From NCBI RefSeq assembly GCF_005938645.2, contig NZ_CP042171.1, positions 3,472,001 through 3,536,000 on the forward strand: a stretch of DNA of 64,000 nt, given 5' to 3'. This DNA comes from Pedobacter sp. KBS0701. GTDB taxonomy: Bacteria > Bacteroidota > Bacteroidia > Sphingobacteriales > Sphingobacteriaceae. This document shows, one piece after another, positions 6,928 to 16,097 of this stretch; position 1 is the stretch's first letter, and every line of letters starts with the position of its first letter. Below the pieces are notes generated by a model that was not told the DNA's origin, ran no database searches, and saw only the letters and a program-made list of their open reading frames with translations. The position numbers and the translations under genes were made by a program.

Positions 6928-9699
6928 TTAATTAAAAGCTGTAATGCTTACCGGACCTATTAATCCTGAGGGCATTACATTCCAGCCCGAAGCATCAAAA
7001 TCCTTATAGTTAATATTTACGAAATTGATTTCGTGGTAATTCCGCCACTGGATTTTTTTAATATCCATATCATGGATCCGGTTCGCCATCAAATTAACCA
7101 CTTCAATTTTTATGGTATTATGTCCTGCTTTTAAATATTTACCCACACGTGCCTGAAAAGGAATGCTCCATAAAATGCCTACTTCTTGTCCATTGATCCA
7201 TACACGCGCACTCTCATCTACCTGGTTCAGGTTTAAAACATACGCTTTAGCCGTTTTCGAACTCAAATTAAAACTCGAGGTATAAACACCCGTACCAGAA
7301 AAGGCCTGTAATTTAGGATCTTTTAAAGTAGTCCAGCTTACCAGTTTGGCTAACTGCTGATCTGCAGGAAGCTCAGGTCCGCCTTCAGTAAAATGTAAAT
7401 TCCATGGTTGGTTAAGATTGATCGAATACGCAGCTTTGCTTAAATAAACCCAGGGGATTTTGGTTGTTCCATTCTGACCGACCTTTAAAAACAGACTCTC
7501 TCCCGATTTAAGCTGTACACGAACCTTTTTATCTCTTACTGCCGCCAAACCCACATTCGAGCTTTGCGGATCCATGATTAAAACCTGTCCTTCTTCATTT
7601 AAGGAAAGTTCGGTATCGATATCTTTAGCGGTGTGGTTAACCAGATAATAATATTTGCCACTTGTTGTCTTTCTCCTGATAAACTTAAGGCCTGAATCGG
7701 TTAAAGTTTCTCTGTTAATCCCGATTGCACTTAATGCTTTTTGCACATCGTTAGCCAATAAAATTATTCCAGCGCCAACCTTAACCTGTTTAATACCATC
7801 TGCGACATCCGTAAAAATCAATTTAGCCAGGCTGGTCTTCAGCTGTGTGCGTTTTGCTTCCAGATTATTTAAACCCGGAATATCTTTAGGTAATGCCTGA
7901 AAAATGACTTTCGCACCATTACTGGCCAGTTTTATCATCTGATCCAGCGTTTCCGGGCTCATCATTTCGCATTGCGGAACAATTAACACCTGGTATGGCG
8001 CAGTGGCAGCGTTAGTACTGATCAATGCTTTGTTAACCGTTGATTGCTTTAATAACCGATCGGATGCAAAATCAAAAGAATAACCCGATTTATAAAGATC
8101 TTTTGATAATTTATAAAATGCCGTTGGATGTAACCACTCGTCAACATCATGTACTTTTAAAGCCATATCCAAACCTTTAGCCTTGTTCCAAACATCATAA
8201 ATTGGCCAATAAATTAATAGTTCGTTATCTGGCTTTCCTGATTGAAGAATAGATTGACAACGGGTTATATAATTATTCAATCCTTGTACATGTGGCCATA
8301 AACTGTTGTTCGGGTTCATTTCTACAGAAGCGTAAAACAGCCATCCCGGCCACGATACATTTGTAGGTGAATTGGTGGTTCCGTGATAAAAGATATGGTT
8401 TATACCCGCCAAAAACAATTGCTCAGCTTCTGGTTTACATTGCGAAAATGATGTTTTAAAATGCTCTGTCAACCAGGTAAACGTTTCAGAAGAGGCCAGT
8501 TTTTTACCGCCTGTATGGGCCGCAGAAGAGGCGAACTTACACATCATTGGATCAGGATCTACATTGCGGATATCTCCGGCATCGCGCCTAAGCCCCGGGA
8601 TCGGGAAGTAACTAGAACCAAAGGTTTCCGTTTCTGGAATATCAACCGCTCCATAAAGATCTAGCAGATTGCCTGGCGAACCATGCGACTGGTTTTTCGT
8701 AACCGATTTAAGCTGATGAGCCCAATTGGTCCAGTTTTGTGTAAAATTATGGAGTAAAAGTTCATCCATGGTTTCGCGGTAATCAGATTTTAAACGCGCA
8801 ATATCTGCGTTTGTAGAATCTTTACCAGTTAGTTCTTTAATATGAGCTGCAAGGTCGTAACCCCTGTTTTTCTTAAATTCCTGAAAGAAAGTTGGCGTCC
8901 ATGTTGCACCATAAACTTCATAGCTATCGTTAAAAAACGACCGGACACCTTGTGGTTTGCCTCCAAAAGCATCCGAAAATCTTTTCAGGTAAACATCAAC
9001 TGCATTTTTATCAAGGTGATCTAAAGTAAAACCTTCCCCTCCAGGTGCAGCACGTTTAACCATCTGCCTGGTTTTACCTGCAAATGCAGCATAAATATCC
9101 CAGCTTCCATTAACTGGCGACCAATTTAAAGATCCATCGGCCTGAACTTTAGCAAGCAGATTGAGCACCTCATCATTTGGCCCATAAGCGGTTAAAGCCT
9201 GCAACTGTGCGAAATCCTGTTTGGCTTCTTTAATCTTAATGGTTTCAGTTAACTTCTCTCCCGCTTTGAGTGTATATTGCTGGGTAATCAGTTTGGTGGC
9301 GGCATTTTCAGGCTTAATCTGCGGACCGCCAAATGGCCAGCCTGTACCTGTATTCATATCTACTCCTAAACCCAAAGTATTGGCTTTATTTACCGTATAG
9401 TGCAATATATCTATCCACTTTGGCGATAAAAACTGGAGGTATTGTTTTTCAAAACCTTTAGCACCATAAATTGGTGTAATTTCTACTCCACCGAGACCAG
9501 CATCTGCGTATTTCTTTAAAACCAGGTTTAAATTCTTTTCGTCTACAGCATTTCCCATCCACCACCAGCGGGTCCAGGGCTTCATCTGCTTTTCGATAAC
9601 AGGCCAACTGCTTTTGTTTTTAACAGGCTTTTGTGATTTAGCCAAACTAAAAGTTAATGTGAAGAGCAGCAGAACAGAAAAGAATCTATATAATTGCAT
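6928..9699 (-). CDS. Secreted GH106 alpha-L-rhamnosidase
   Basis: A 923-residue protein with a signal peptide (MQLYRFFSVLLLFTLTFSLA). The N-terminal catalytic region shows the GH106 signature: WTRWWWMGNAVDEKNL, then GLGGVEITPIYG and a GTGWPFGGP loop. The C-terminal part (SGTGVYTSSFNL, VWINGQEVGILWSIPF, IEVVNLMANRIHDMD) is a galactose-binding-like beta-sandwich. GH106 enzymes release terminal alpha-L-rhamnose, here most likely from rhamnogalacturonan oligosaccharides. The gene starts 4 bp after the stop of the rhamnose mutarotase gene and is certainly cotranscribed with it, which supports rhamnose as the product. The catalytic glutamates were not assigned individually. Confidence 0.9.
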   Translation of the reverse strand: MQLYRFFSVLLLFTLTFSLAKSQKPVKNKSSWPVIEKQMKPWTRWWWMGNAVDEKNLNLVLKKYADAGLGGVEITPIYGAKGFEKQYLQFLSPKWIDILHYTVNKANTLGLGVDMNTGTGWPFGGPQIKPENAATKLITQQYTLKAGEKLTETIKIKEAKQDFAQLQALTAYGPNDEVLNLLAKVQADGSLNWSPVNGSWDIYAAFAGKTRQMVKRAAPGGEGFTLDHLDKNAVDVYLKRFSDAFGGKPQGVRSFFNDSYEVYGATWTPTFFQEFKKNRGYDLAAHIKELTGKDSTNADIARLKSDYRETMDELLLHNFTQNWTNWAHQLKSVTKNQSHGSPGNLLDLYGAVDIPETETFGSSYFPIPGLRRDAGDIRNVDPDPMMCKFASSAAHTGGKKLASSETFTWLTEHFKTSFSQCKPEAEQLFLAGINHIFYHGTTNSPTNVSWPGWLFYASVEMNPNNSLWPHVQGLNNYITRCQSILQSGKPDNELLIYWPIYDVWNKAKGLDMALKVHDVDEWLHPTAFYKLSKDLYKSGYSFDFASDRLLKQSTVNKALISTNAATAPYQVLIVPQCEMMSPETLDQMIKLASNGAKVIFQALPKDIPGLNNLEAKRTQLKTSLAKLIFTDVADGIKQVKVGAGIILLANDVQKALSAIGINRETLTDSGLKFIRRKTTSGKYYYLVNHTAKDIDTELSLNEEGQVLIMDPQSSNVGLAAVRDKKVRVQLKSGESLFLKVGQNGTTKIPWVYLSKAAYSINLNQPWNLHFTEGGPELPADQQLAKLVSWTTLKDPKLQAFSGTGVYTSSFNLSSKTAKAYVLNLNQVDESARVWINGQEVGILWSIPFQARVGKYLKAGHNTIKIEVVNLMANRIHDMDIKKIQWRNYHEINFVNINYKDFDASGWNVMPSGLIGPVSITAFN

Positions 9700-9703
9700 A
9701 TTT

Positions 9704-10012
9704 TTAATCTAAATGGAAAACCATTTCTAAAGGAAATGTTTTTGGAGAATTATCAGCATTGGTTTCCATAATATCCGCCATGTAGGCCCACCATTTCTGC
9801 ACAATCTGGGTACTGCCTAAATCCTGCGAGGAACTGCCATTTTGTTGTTGCACGGCAAAAAGTATATTGGTTTCTTCATCTAAAAAAATAGAATAATCGC
9901 TGATCCCATTTTCCTTTAATAAAGCAGATAACTCTGGCCAGATCTCATCATGGCGCTTTTTATATTCTGCTTTAAAACCGGGCTTAAGCTTCATTTTGAA
10001 TGCAATTTTCAT
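9704..10012 (-). CDS. rhaM: L-rhamnose mutarotase
   Basis: A 102-residue protein closely resembling E. coli RhaM (YiiL) over its whole length. The conserved RHDEIWPEL (catalytic His at residue 21), YSIFLDEETNILFA, KWWAYMADIM and a C-terminal DNSP segment are all present. The enzyme interconverts the alpha and beta anomers of L-rhamnose so that isomerisation can proceed quickly. No signal peptide is present, so it acts in the cytoplasm. It lies 4 bp upstream of the GH106 rhamnosidase, linking release of rhamnose to its metabolism. No rhamnose isomerase, kinase or aldolase gene is in the window. Confidence 0.96.
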   Translation of the reverse strand: MKIAFKMKLKPGFKAEYKKRHDEIWPELSALLKENGISDYSIFLDEETNILFAVQQQNGSSSQDLGSTQIVQKWWAYMADIMETNADNSPKTFPLEMVFHLD

Positions 10013-10052
10013 GTTTTTAATTTTATTTTTAATGAGTTTTAGTAACCAGTCC

Positions 10053-10085
10053 TGTCATTCTGAACGCAGTGAAGAATCCCGAATA
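10053..10085. repeat. REP-like half unit
   Basis: TGTCATTCTGAACGCAGTGAAGAATC, a half element of the same CGTCAT family found elsewhere in the window. It sits in the 148-bp gap between rhaM and the GH105 gene. No promoter or terminator is obvious around it. Confidence 0.45.
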
Positions 10086-10160
10086 TATAAGTATTTAAAT
10101 TAAGTCCTTCACCTATATTCTTGTCCGGTGTTTTCCATAAATTTCTGAAATTCATTTTAA

Positions 10161-11288
10161 TTACTTTTTAACCTTGTAAACCTCGGTTCCTGCCAATAAG
10201 AAACAACCCAGGCCATAATCTTCAAAATCAGGTACACTGGTATAACTTACAGGCTGTCCGTCTTTTGGTTCTTTCCCAGTTCCTTGCATATAGCCTATAA
10301 ATCCATTTTTTTGAACAGCATCTTTCGTCATGGCGTTCCAGGCTTTGGTAATGATGGGCAGATATGTAGCCTTATCTAAAACACCCTGATTTACGCCCCA
10401 GGCCATACCATATACAAACAATGCCGTACCTGAAGTTTCCTTACCACCAAAATGCGTCGCATCGTGTAAACTTACATTCCAGAAGCCATCGGCACGCTGA
10501 ATGGGAACCAATGCTTTGATCATTTCGTGATAGGTTTTTAAATATTCGTTGCGATGAGTTTCATTTTCAGGGATAATTTCTAAAACACGCACTAATGCAG
10601 CCACAACCCATCCATTTCCCCTGGCCCAGTAACAGTCTTCGCCATTTGGTTCTTTATAAGGAGGCACAAAATCTTTATCGCGCCACCAAAGACCATCTTT
10701 AGCATTGTACAAACCACCACCCCCAGTATTTTTGGAATGCACATACATTTTGTACATGTAATTGTAGTAGGTGGTATCGTTGTATAATTTACCAAGTTTA
10801 GCAAAAACCGGCATCCCCATTTGGATCGCATCAATCCAGGTCCAATCGTTTACCTTGCCCGATTTAATTACCAGATCGATAGAAGCTTTAATATCTTTAA
10901 TGCGTTCGGGCCGTTTATCAATCAGATAAAGATCGATATAAGTTTGTCCACAGGCCTGGTCATCAGCATTTTTTGTAGTAATACCATTTCTTAAACCCCA
11001 GTTGTGTTTTTCGCCCCATTGAACGGCATAATCGTAATATGCTTTTTCAGGGTTAATTTTATAAAGATTCATCAATCCTTCGTAATACAAAGCCCTCGTC
11101 CAGATATTGCTTGGCCGCTCCCTGTTGGTCATGATCGACTTCCCTGCATCTGGCCACTTATTCATGAAATAAGCATTTGTTAATTTTAACACTTTTAAAA
11201 CCTCCTTTTTATTGGGGATTTTTTGTGCAAAAAGCAACTGTGTAAATATGATGAGAATTAGAGCGGAGCTGAATATAAATTTCTTCAT
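10161..11288 (-). CDS. GH105 unsaturated rhamnogalacturonyl hydrolase (YteR-like)
   Basis: A 375-residue protein of the alpha/alpha-barrel GH88/GH105 group. It has a signal peptide (MKKFIFSSALILIIFTQLLFAQ), so it is probably periplasmic. Recognisable segments are RPSNIWTRALYYEGLM, DDQACGQTYIDLY with the likely catalytic Asp, WTWIDAIQMGMPVFAKLG, CYWARGNGWVVAALVRVLE, and an ETSGTALFVYGMAWG motif near the C-terminus. The enzyme hydrates and cleaves the unsaturated galacturonosyl residue left at the non-reducing end by rhamnogalacturonan lyase, here the PL11 enzyme of the same cluster. It follows GH2 by 22 bp. A 148-bp gap containing a repeat half-unit separates it from rhaM. Confidence 0.94.
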   Translation of the reverse strand: MKKFIFSSALILIIFTQLLFAQKIPNKKEVLKVLKLTNAYFMNKWPDAGKSIMTNRERPSNIWTRALYYEGLMNLYKINPEKAYYDYAVQWGEKHNWGLRNGITTKNADDQACGQTYIDLYLIDKRPERIKDIKASIDLVIKSGKVNDWTWIDAIQMGMPVFAKLGKLYNDTTYYNYMYKMYVHSKNTGGGGLYNAKDGLWWRDKDFVPPYKEPNGEDCYWARGNGWVVAALVRVLEIIPENETHRNEYLKTYHEMIKALVPIQRADGFWNVSLHDATHFGGKETSGTALFVYGMAWGVNQGVLDKATYLPIITKAWNAMTKDAVQKNGFIGYMQGTGKEPKDGQPVSYTSVPDFEDYGLGCFLLAGTEVYKVKK

Positions 11289-11310
11289 GGTAGTATTTCG
11301 CTTATCTTGA

Positions 11311-14214
11311 TTAATTGGATTTAGGTTTTGGTTTTAACTCGTCAGGGCTATCTTTCGTAAAGGTATCGAACTGAATTTTCGACGGACTTTCGAAGATATC
11401 TTTCACGGTATTAAAAGCCACTTCATATTTTGGGTTAAACTGATCAGACATCATATATTGTTGTAAGCTGAAATAAAGTTGTTGCGCAGCAGGTGCATCT
11501 TTTACATCAGGTGATAGATTGGCACTTGAAACCACTAATTTCCCCTTACCTACTTTTGCTTCGAAAATCAATGCCAAACGGCGGTTCAAAAACCAGGTAT
11601 CTATCGGTTGAATAATTGGCTTAAATCCAGAGGGAAAATCTTCGAGGTTCATTACCTGCGATTTGTTTACAATTTCCCACCACTGCATATCGCTGTGATA
11701 ATCGGTAGGAAAGTTGTTAAAGGCTCCATGTTTTGGATCGCATAAAATGCCCAAAGTATGTGGCGGACGCATTTTAAACCACGAGGTATTCCAAAAAACA
11801 GGTAAAAAAGTTTGCACCACTTCTTTCCCTTTCACCACTTTGCCAGCTTCATTAAGGAAAACATTGCCTCCCCCGGTCAAAACAGCCTTCGCTTTGTCAT
11901 CTAAACTGGTACAGTAATACACATTACTTTTAACTTGTGGCAACTTCGCAGGATAAACCCAGAAATCCCAATCGTTGGCGAATTCAGTTCCATCGATGGT
12001 AACTTCCAGTTTTAGTTTTGTTGCTTTTGTAATACCACTTAATGGAAATTTAATTTCTCCGATCGCAATACAATTGGTAATATTGAGAGTTTTAGGGCTG
12101 AAATTGCCTTTGGCTACATTCGTGCCACTTTCATCCTTGAGTGTCCACAAGAGTTTTGCATTTTCAATTGGTGCTTTTCCAAAATGTGCCACTTCTACCG
12201 CAGCTTCTAAGGTTTCGTTATTGGTAAATACAAACTTTGAAACTTTTAACAAAGGCACCGTGCTATTAGAAAAGCGCTTAAATTCTTTAGCGGTAATATA
12301 ACCTTTCTCATCCCAGAAGGCATCCAGAACACCAACAAGTGCTGTTCCCTGTCCCGGATAATCATTTAGCGATAATAGCTGGTAGCCATTGTAATTTGGT
12401 GTGCGTAATGCTTTTTCGATTTCGTTTTTATAACAAAGTGCTTGTAATTTACCCGAAGCCATTAAAAAATCATGCCCCTGATCGGCCATATCATGGTCTT
12501 TAAGATCTTCCTGAAACATCTCGAAGTTTTTTGCACGATAAACACCTGTGTATTTTTTTACTTCATCGAAATTAGGGAATGCACAATATTGCCCCATTTC
12601 ATGTGCTACAAAAGGCACTGTAAACTGCTCGATCTGTTTGGCATAGGTTGAAATACTTTCTGGCTTTCTGCCCCAGTCTAAACCTCTTGCACCAGCCCGA
12701 ACCATATATTCGTTGTTTGGAATAACCGGCCAGCTACCACCAACTGACGCGCCTGTGTATAATCTTCTCGAATCTTTTGCCTTCCAATAATTATTAAACT
12801 TGGTCAGGTATTCAACCTGTCTGCCGCGCGGTTCGTTACCATAGGCCATCATACAAAAGGATGCATAATTGCCATAGTTTTTAGTCATGCGGTTGGTTTC
12901 ATCATAAATAAACTGGTCAATTGGTTTTCCATCTCCGATAGAAGTGCCGTGATTCGCCCAGCTTGGTCCTTCAGGTTGAAGGTAAAAGCCGACCTGATCT
13001 GCAGCGATAAAAGCAGCTTCAGGCGGACAAAACGAATGGAAACGCATGTGATTTAACCCATGAGCCTTCGAAATTTTAAAAATGCGTACCCATGCCGCAA
13101 CATCCATTGATGGATAACCTGTTAACGGAAATTCGCAATTGTTGACCGTACCACGTAAAAAAACCGGACGGCCGTTAATTTCAAAAGTTCTGCCTACAGC
13201 TTTAAACTCGCGCATGCCGAATTGCGCTTTTTTTTCGTCTCTTTTGCCATCCTTCGATAGTAAAGTAGCTGTTAAACGGTACAATGCCGGATCGAACTCA
13301 TCCCAGGTGGCGATTTTATCGCCCATTGGCAAATTGATTTCTAAGCTGCCTTCGCCATTTGTGATCTGATAAGCGGCTGTTACAGGTTTTACCTGCAGGA
13401 TATTTTTGGTATTGAAACTGCCTGCAGAAAGTATAATTTTTCCTGCAGAAGATTGATTGGTATTGGCTTTCAACTGAATTTTAACCCTGGCTGACTTATT
13501 TTTCAAATCAGGGTAAACCTGGATATCTTCAAAATACACGGGCGAACTGGCCACCAGCTCCATTTTACCTACCACGCCATTCCAGTTTCCTTGGGTATGG
13601 TCGGTTAAACTATGTGAATCCTGCCCCACATTTATCGCTTTGATGCGGTTATCGATTAATAAAGTGATGGTATGTTTTCCCGCTTTTAAATTTGCGGGGA
13701 GTTCGAAATTTTGCGCAACCACAAAGGTATACTGTGTTCCGGTTTCGATATCATCTATCCAAACCCTCGTTTCTGAATGGGGATATTCTAAAGATAGTAC
13801 CAGCCTTTTATTCTTCCAATTGGCAGGAATTTCGATATCTTTCTGGTACCATGCTGCACCTGTATAATGTTTGGCAGGGGTTAGCCAAAAAGGGATTTTC
13901 AGGTTACCGGGTTGACGATATTTTTCTAATCGGGGATGAAAAAAGTACGAGCTATCGTAAATACTTCCTGTCCATTTTGTTTTAAGGGTAATATCATCGC
14001 CCTTTAAGTTTTCGGCCATTGAGCCTGGCAAATTAACGGATTCCGGAAGAACGGTTGAATACCATTTTCCTTTTATGCCTTCATCTTTAGGATCAATTCT
14101 GAAACGCCATTTGCCGGCAAGTGAAATGCTTTGGGCATGTGTTTGCGTGATGCTTAAAAATATAAAAGCAATGCCTATCAGCACTTTGAAAACTCGGTTA
14201 ACCTGTTTCTGCAT
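11311..14214 (-). CDS. Secreted GH2-family glycosidase (beta-galactosidase-like)
   Basis: A 967-residue multidomain protein with a signal peptide ending in THAQ near residue 28. The order is typical of GH2: a sugar-binding jelly roll (SLAGKWRFRIDP, GAAWYQKDIEIP), an immunoglobulin-like domain, then a TIM barrel with an acid/base Glu in MAYGNEPRGR and a probable nucleophile Glu in VAHEMGQYC, followed by further beta domains. GH2 members in pectin loci remove beta-linked galactose or uronic acid from side chains. Which sugar this one cuts is not decidable here. A copy of the 19-bp GCAGGATACTACAGGATGC motif lies 69 bp upstream of its start, so it probably has its own regulated promoter inside the cluster. 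Confidence 0.88.
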   Translation of the reverse strand: MQKQVNRVFKVLIGIAFIFLSITQTHAQSISLAGKWRFRIDPKDEGIKGKWYSTVLPESVNLPGSMAENLKGDDITLKTKWTGSIYDSSYFFHPRLEKYRQPGNLKIPFWLTPAKHYTGAAWYQKDIEIPANWKNKRLVLSLEYPHSETRVWIDDIETGTQYTFVVAQNFELPANLKAGKHTITLLIDNRIKAINVGQDSHSLTDHTQGNWNGVVGKMELVASSPVYFEDIQVYPDLKNKSARVKIQLKANTNQSSAGKIILSAGSFNTKNILQVKPVTAAYQITNGEGSLEINLPMGDKIATWDEFDPALYRLTATLLSKDGKRDEKKAQFGMREFKAVGRTFEINGRPVFLRGTVNNCEFPLTGYPSMDVAAWVRIFKISKAHGLNHMRFHSFCPPEAAFIAADQVGFYLQPEGPSWANHGTSIGDGKPIDQFIYDETNRMTKNYGNYASFCMMAYGNEPRGRQVEYLTKFNNYWKAKDSRRLYTGASVGGSWPVIPNNEYMVRAGARGLDWGRKPESISTYAKQIEQFTVPFVAHEMGQYCAFPNFDEVKKYTGVYRAKNFEMFQEDLKDHDMADQGHDFLMASGKLQALCYKNEIEKALRTPNYNGYQLLSLNDYPGQGTALVGVLDAFWDEKGYITAKEFKRFSNSTVPLLKVSKFVFTNNETLEAAVEVAHFGKAPIENAKLLWTLKDESGTNVAKGNFSPKTLNITNCIAIGEIKFPLSGITKATKLKLEVTIDGTEFANDWDFWVYPAKLPQVKSNVYYCTSLDDKAKAVLTGGGNVFLNEAGKVVKGKEVVQTFLPVFWNTSWFKMRPPHTLGILCDPKHGAFNNFPTDYHSDMQWWEIVNKSQVMNLEDFPSGFKPIIQPIDTWFLNRRLALIFEAKVGKGKLVVSSANLSPDVKDAPAAQQLYFSLQQYMMSDQFNPKYEVAFNTVKDIFESPSKIQFDTFTKDSPDELKPKPKSN

Positions 14215-14255
14215 AAAATTGGACGGTTTATCACCGCTCGTATTTGGTTAGGCGG

Positions 14256-14301
14256 TTAAAATAAGACAATATTGTCAGGAAAGCATCCTGTAGTATCCTG
14301 C
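14256..14301 (-). promoter_or_regulatory. Putative PUL activator site and promoter upstream of GH2
   Basis: The motif GCAGGATACTACAGGATGC (minus strand, 14301 to 14283) contains two AGGAT half-sites as a direct repeat 9 bp apart. Exactly 19 nt downstream is TATTTTAA (14263 to 14256), a weak match to the Bacteroidota -7 box TAnnTTTG. The same motif with the same spacing occurs upstream of the PL11 gene. It therefore takes the place of the -33 box, as expected for an activator-dependent promoter. Confidence 0.55.
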
Positions 14302-14309
14302 CCTATGAC

Positions 14310-15104
14310 TTATTTCAGGTAGCTGTTCAGTTTATTATTTTTTAATTTCTTTAGGCCTTTTACAACAGCAGCTGCATTTAACTTCGCTCCTGCCTCGTTG
14401 GTGTGTGTATGATCTTTCTCGGTAAAAAATGTCTTTACTTCAGTCGCGCTTAAAGCAGCATATTTATCTTTAATGATCTGGTTCAATGGAATGAAATCGA
14501 CTTTTTCGGCTTTTGCCACTTCTTCGGCCCAGCTGGCATAACTATCGTTGACTAAAACAACGGCATCATCTTTAACCGGATTGCGTGGAATCGGTGAACA
14601 TACAACCGCTGTTGCGCCTTTAGCTTTAATATCGCCGATGAATTTGCGCAGGTACCAGCCATAAGTATAAACCACTTCCTGCTTTTTCTTAATCGGGTTA
14701 TAAATTTCTTCACTTTCCGTTCCAATGCCTTTTATGGTACCACGGGCGCGGGCAGTATCATCTAATGGGCTGCTATCGTTATGGCCGAACTGCATCATCA
14801 CGAAATCGCCTTTTTTTACTTTTGCCAAAACAGCATCCCACAAACCATTGGTTTGGAAAGTACGACTGCTGGTGCCGCCAAGTGCATCGTTTTCAACATT
14901 GATTTTTTCACTGTTGAATAAATCTCCGATAAAACTTCCCCAGCCCCATAAAGTGCCGTCGCCTTTTCCTTTCCCGTTTTTAACAGTCGAATCGCCAATG
15001 AGGAATAAAGTGGGCTTTGCCTGCTGTTTTAAGATAATGCAGGAAGAAAAAATAATGAATGCTACTATGAGAACAATGCTTAAATATGTTGTTATTGGTT
15101 TCAT
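14310..15104 (-). CDS. CE12-type rhamnogalacturonan acetylesterase (SGNH hydrolase), copy A
   Basis: A 264-residue SGNH-fold esterase. Block I is FLIGDSTVKNGKG with the nucleophile Ser, block II contains GGTSSRTFQ, block III is MMQFGHNDSSPLD with the Asn, and block V is EKDHTHTNEAGA with Asp and His. These are the CE12 features of rhamnogalacturonan acetylesterases, which remove acetyl groups from galacturonic acid in the backbone so lyases and hydrolases can act. The N-terminus has a hydrophobic segment with an FSSC lipobox-like site near residue 22, so it may be a lipoprotein. A second, clearly homologous copy lies 226 bp upstream in the same cluster. Confidence 0.92.
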   Translation of the reverse strand: MKPITTYLSIVLIVAFIIFSSCIILKQQAKPTLFLIGDSTVKNGKGKGDGTLWGWGSFIGDLFNSEKINVENDALGGTSSRTFQTNGLWDAVLAKVKKGDFVMMQFGHNDSSPLDDTARARGTIKGIGTESEEIYNPIKKKQEVVYTYGWYLRKFIGDIKAKGATAVVCSPIPRNPVKDDAVVLVNDSYASWAEEVAKAEKVDFIPLNQIIKDKYAALSATEVKTFFTEKDHTHTNEAGAKLNAAAVVKGLKKLKNNKLNSYLK

Positions 15105-15159
15105 GCTTAGTTTATTAAATTTACCGTTAGCGGTTTGATTAAACAGATTATTTTGGAAT

Positions 15160-15280
15160 CGTCATTTCGAGCGGAGTGCAACGAAGTCGAGAACCCGAAG
15201 GCTCAGCGAAGCTAAATCTATCTAGATAGATCTCTCCATTCCGCTATGCTAAATCCGATAGCTATCGGATCGAGATGACG
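15160..15280. repeat. REP-like element with inverted termini
   Basis: Starts CGTCATTTCGA and ends TCGAGATGACG, giving near-perfect inverted ends over 121 bp. Internal dyads occur at CTATCTAGATAG and CGATAGCTATCG. It fills the gap between the two CE12 genes, so the transcript would carry a strong secondary structure there. Confidence 0.7.
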
Positions 15281-15330
15281 CATCTTTCGGTCATTGCCTT
15301 TGGCCTTTCAGCTTTAGCCTTTCTCCCTTA

Positions 15331-16095
15331 TTAAAGCAGATAGTTTTTCAAATTACAGTCTTTTAATTCCCTGATTCCTTCTACAACAGAAGCCGCGTTA
15401 ATTTTTGCGCCTTCTAAATTGGTGTGGGTATGATCGCCCGGGAAATAGAGTTTTACTTTATCAGGACCGAGCGCATCATATTTATCGGCCGTTATTTTAT
15501 TCAGGTCAACAAAACAGGCATTTTCTTCTTTGGCTACATCAGCGGTCCATTTTCCGAAATCGTTATTGGCCCGAACCACTTTACCATCTTTAAAAATATT
15601 TCTGGGGATCATGGAAAGTACAATAGGCGTAGCACCCTTTGCTTTGGTTTCGCGTACAAATTTGCGGATATACCAGCCATAGGTATGCACGGTTTCTACT
15701 TTTCCATCTGGCCAGGTTAATACTTTGGTTTCTTCACCGGTTCCTCTTAGCACACCTCTTCTTCCGGCTTTTGTAGTATCAGGTACGCTTCCGTCGTTAT
15801 GTCCAAACTGCATCGTAACAAAATCGCCTGGCTTTAATGTTTCCAAAACCTTATCCCACCTGCCTTCCGATAAAAAAGTTCGCGTACTCCTTCCGGCCAT
15901 GGCGTTATTTTCTACATGAATTTTTGTGGTATCAAATAGTGAAGCAATGGGCGTTCCCCAGCCCCAGGTTTCTTTGTTCAAATTGCGAACAGTAGAATCA
16001 CCAATGGTATGCAGGGCGGGTTTATGTTGAGCGATAAAGGCAGCAGAACAAATAATGATGATCATTCCTGCCAGGATAAAGCTGTATTTTTTCAT
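15331..16095 (-). CDS. CE12-type rhamnogalacturonan acetylesterase, copy B
   Basis: A 254-residue SGNH esterase homologous to copy A along its whole length. The key blocks are HTIGDSTVRN (Ser), MAGRSTRTF, TMQFGHNDGSVPD (Asn) and PGDHTHTNLEGA (Asp/His). The signal peptide is MKKYSFILAGMIIIICSAAF. It should deacetylate rhamnogalacturonan in the periplasm or at the surface. It lies only 2 bp after the PL11 lyase gene, so the lyase and this deacetylase are translated together, which fits a need to deacetylate before cleavage. Divergence from copy A in the loops between blocks suggests a different preferred acetyl position, but this is inference. Confidence 0.92.
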   Translation of the reverse strand: MKKYSFILAGMIIIICSAAFIAQHKPALHTIGDSTVRNLNKETWGWGTPIASLFDTTKIHVENNAMAGRSTRTFLSEGRWDKVLETLKPGDFVTMQFGHNDGSVPDTTKAGRRGVLRGTGEETKVLTWPDGKVETVHTYGWYIRKFVRETKAKGATPIVLSMIPRNIFKDGKVVRANNDFGKWTADVAKEENACFVDLNKITADKYDALGPDKVKLYFPGDHTHTNLEGAKINAASVVEGIRELKDCNLKNYLL

Positions 16096-16097
16096 TT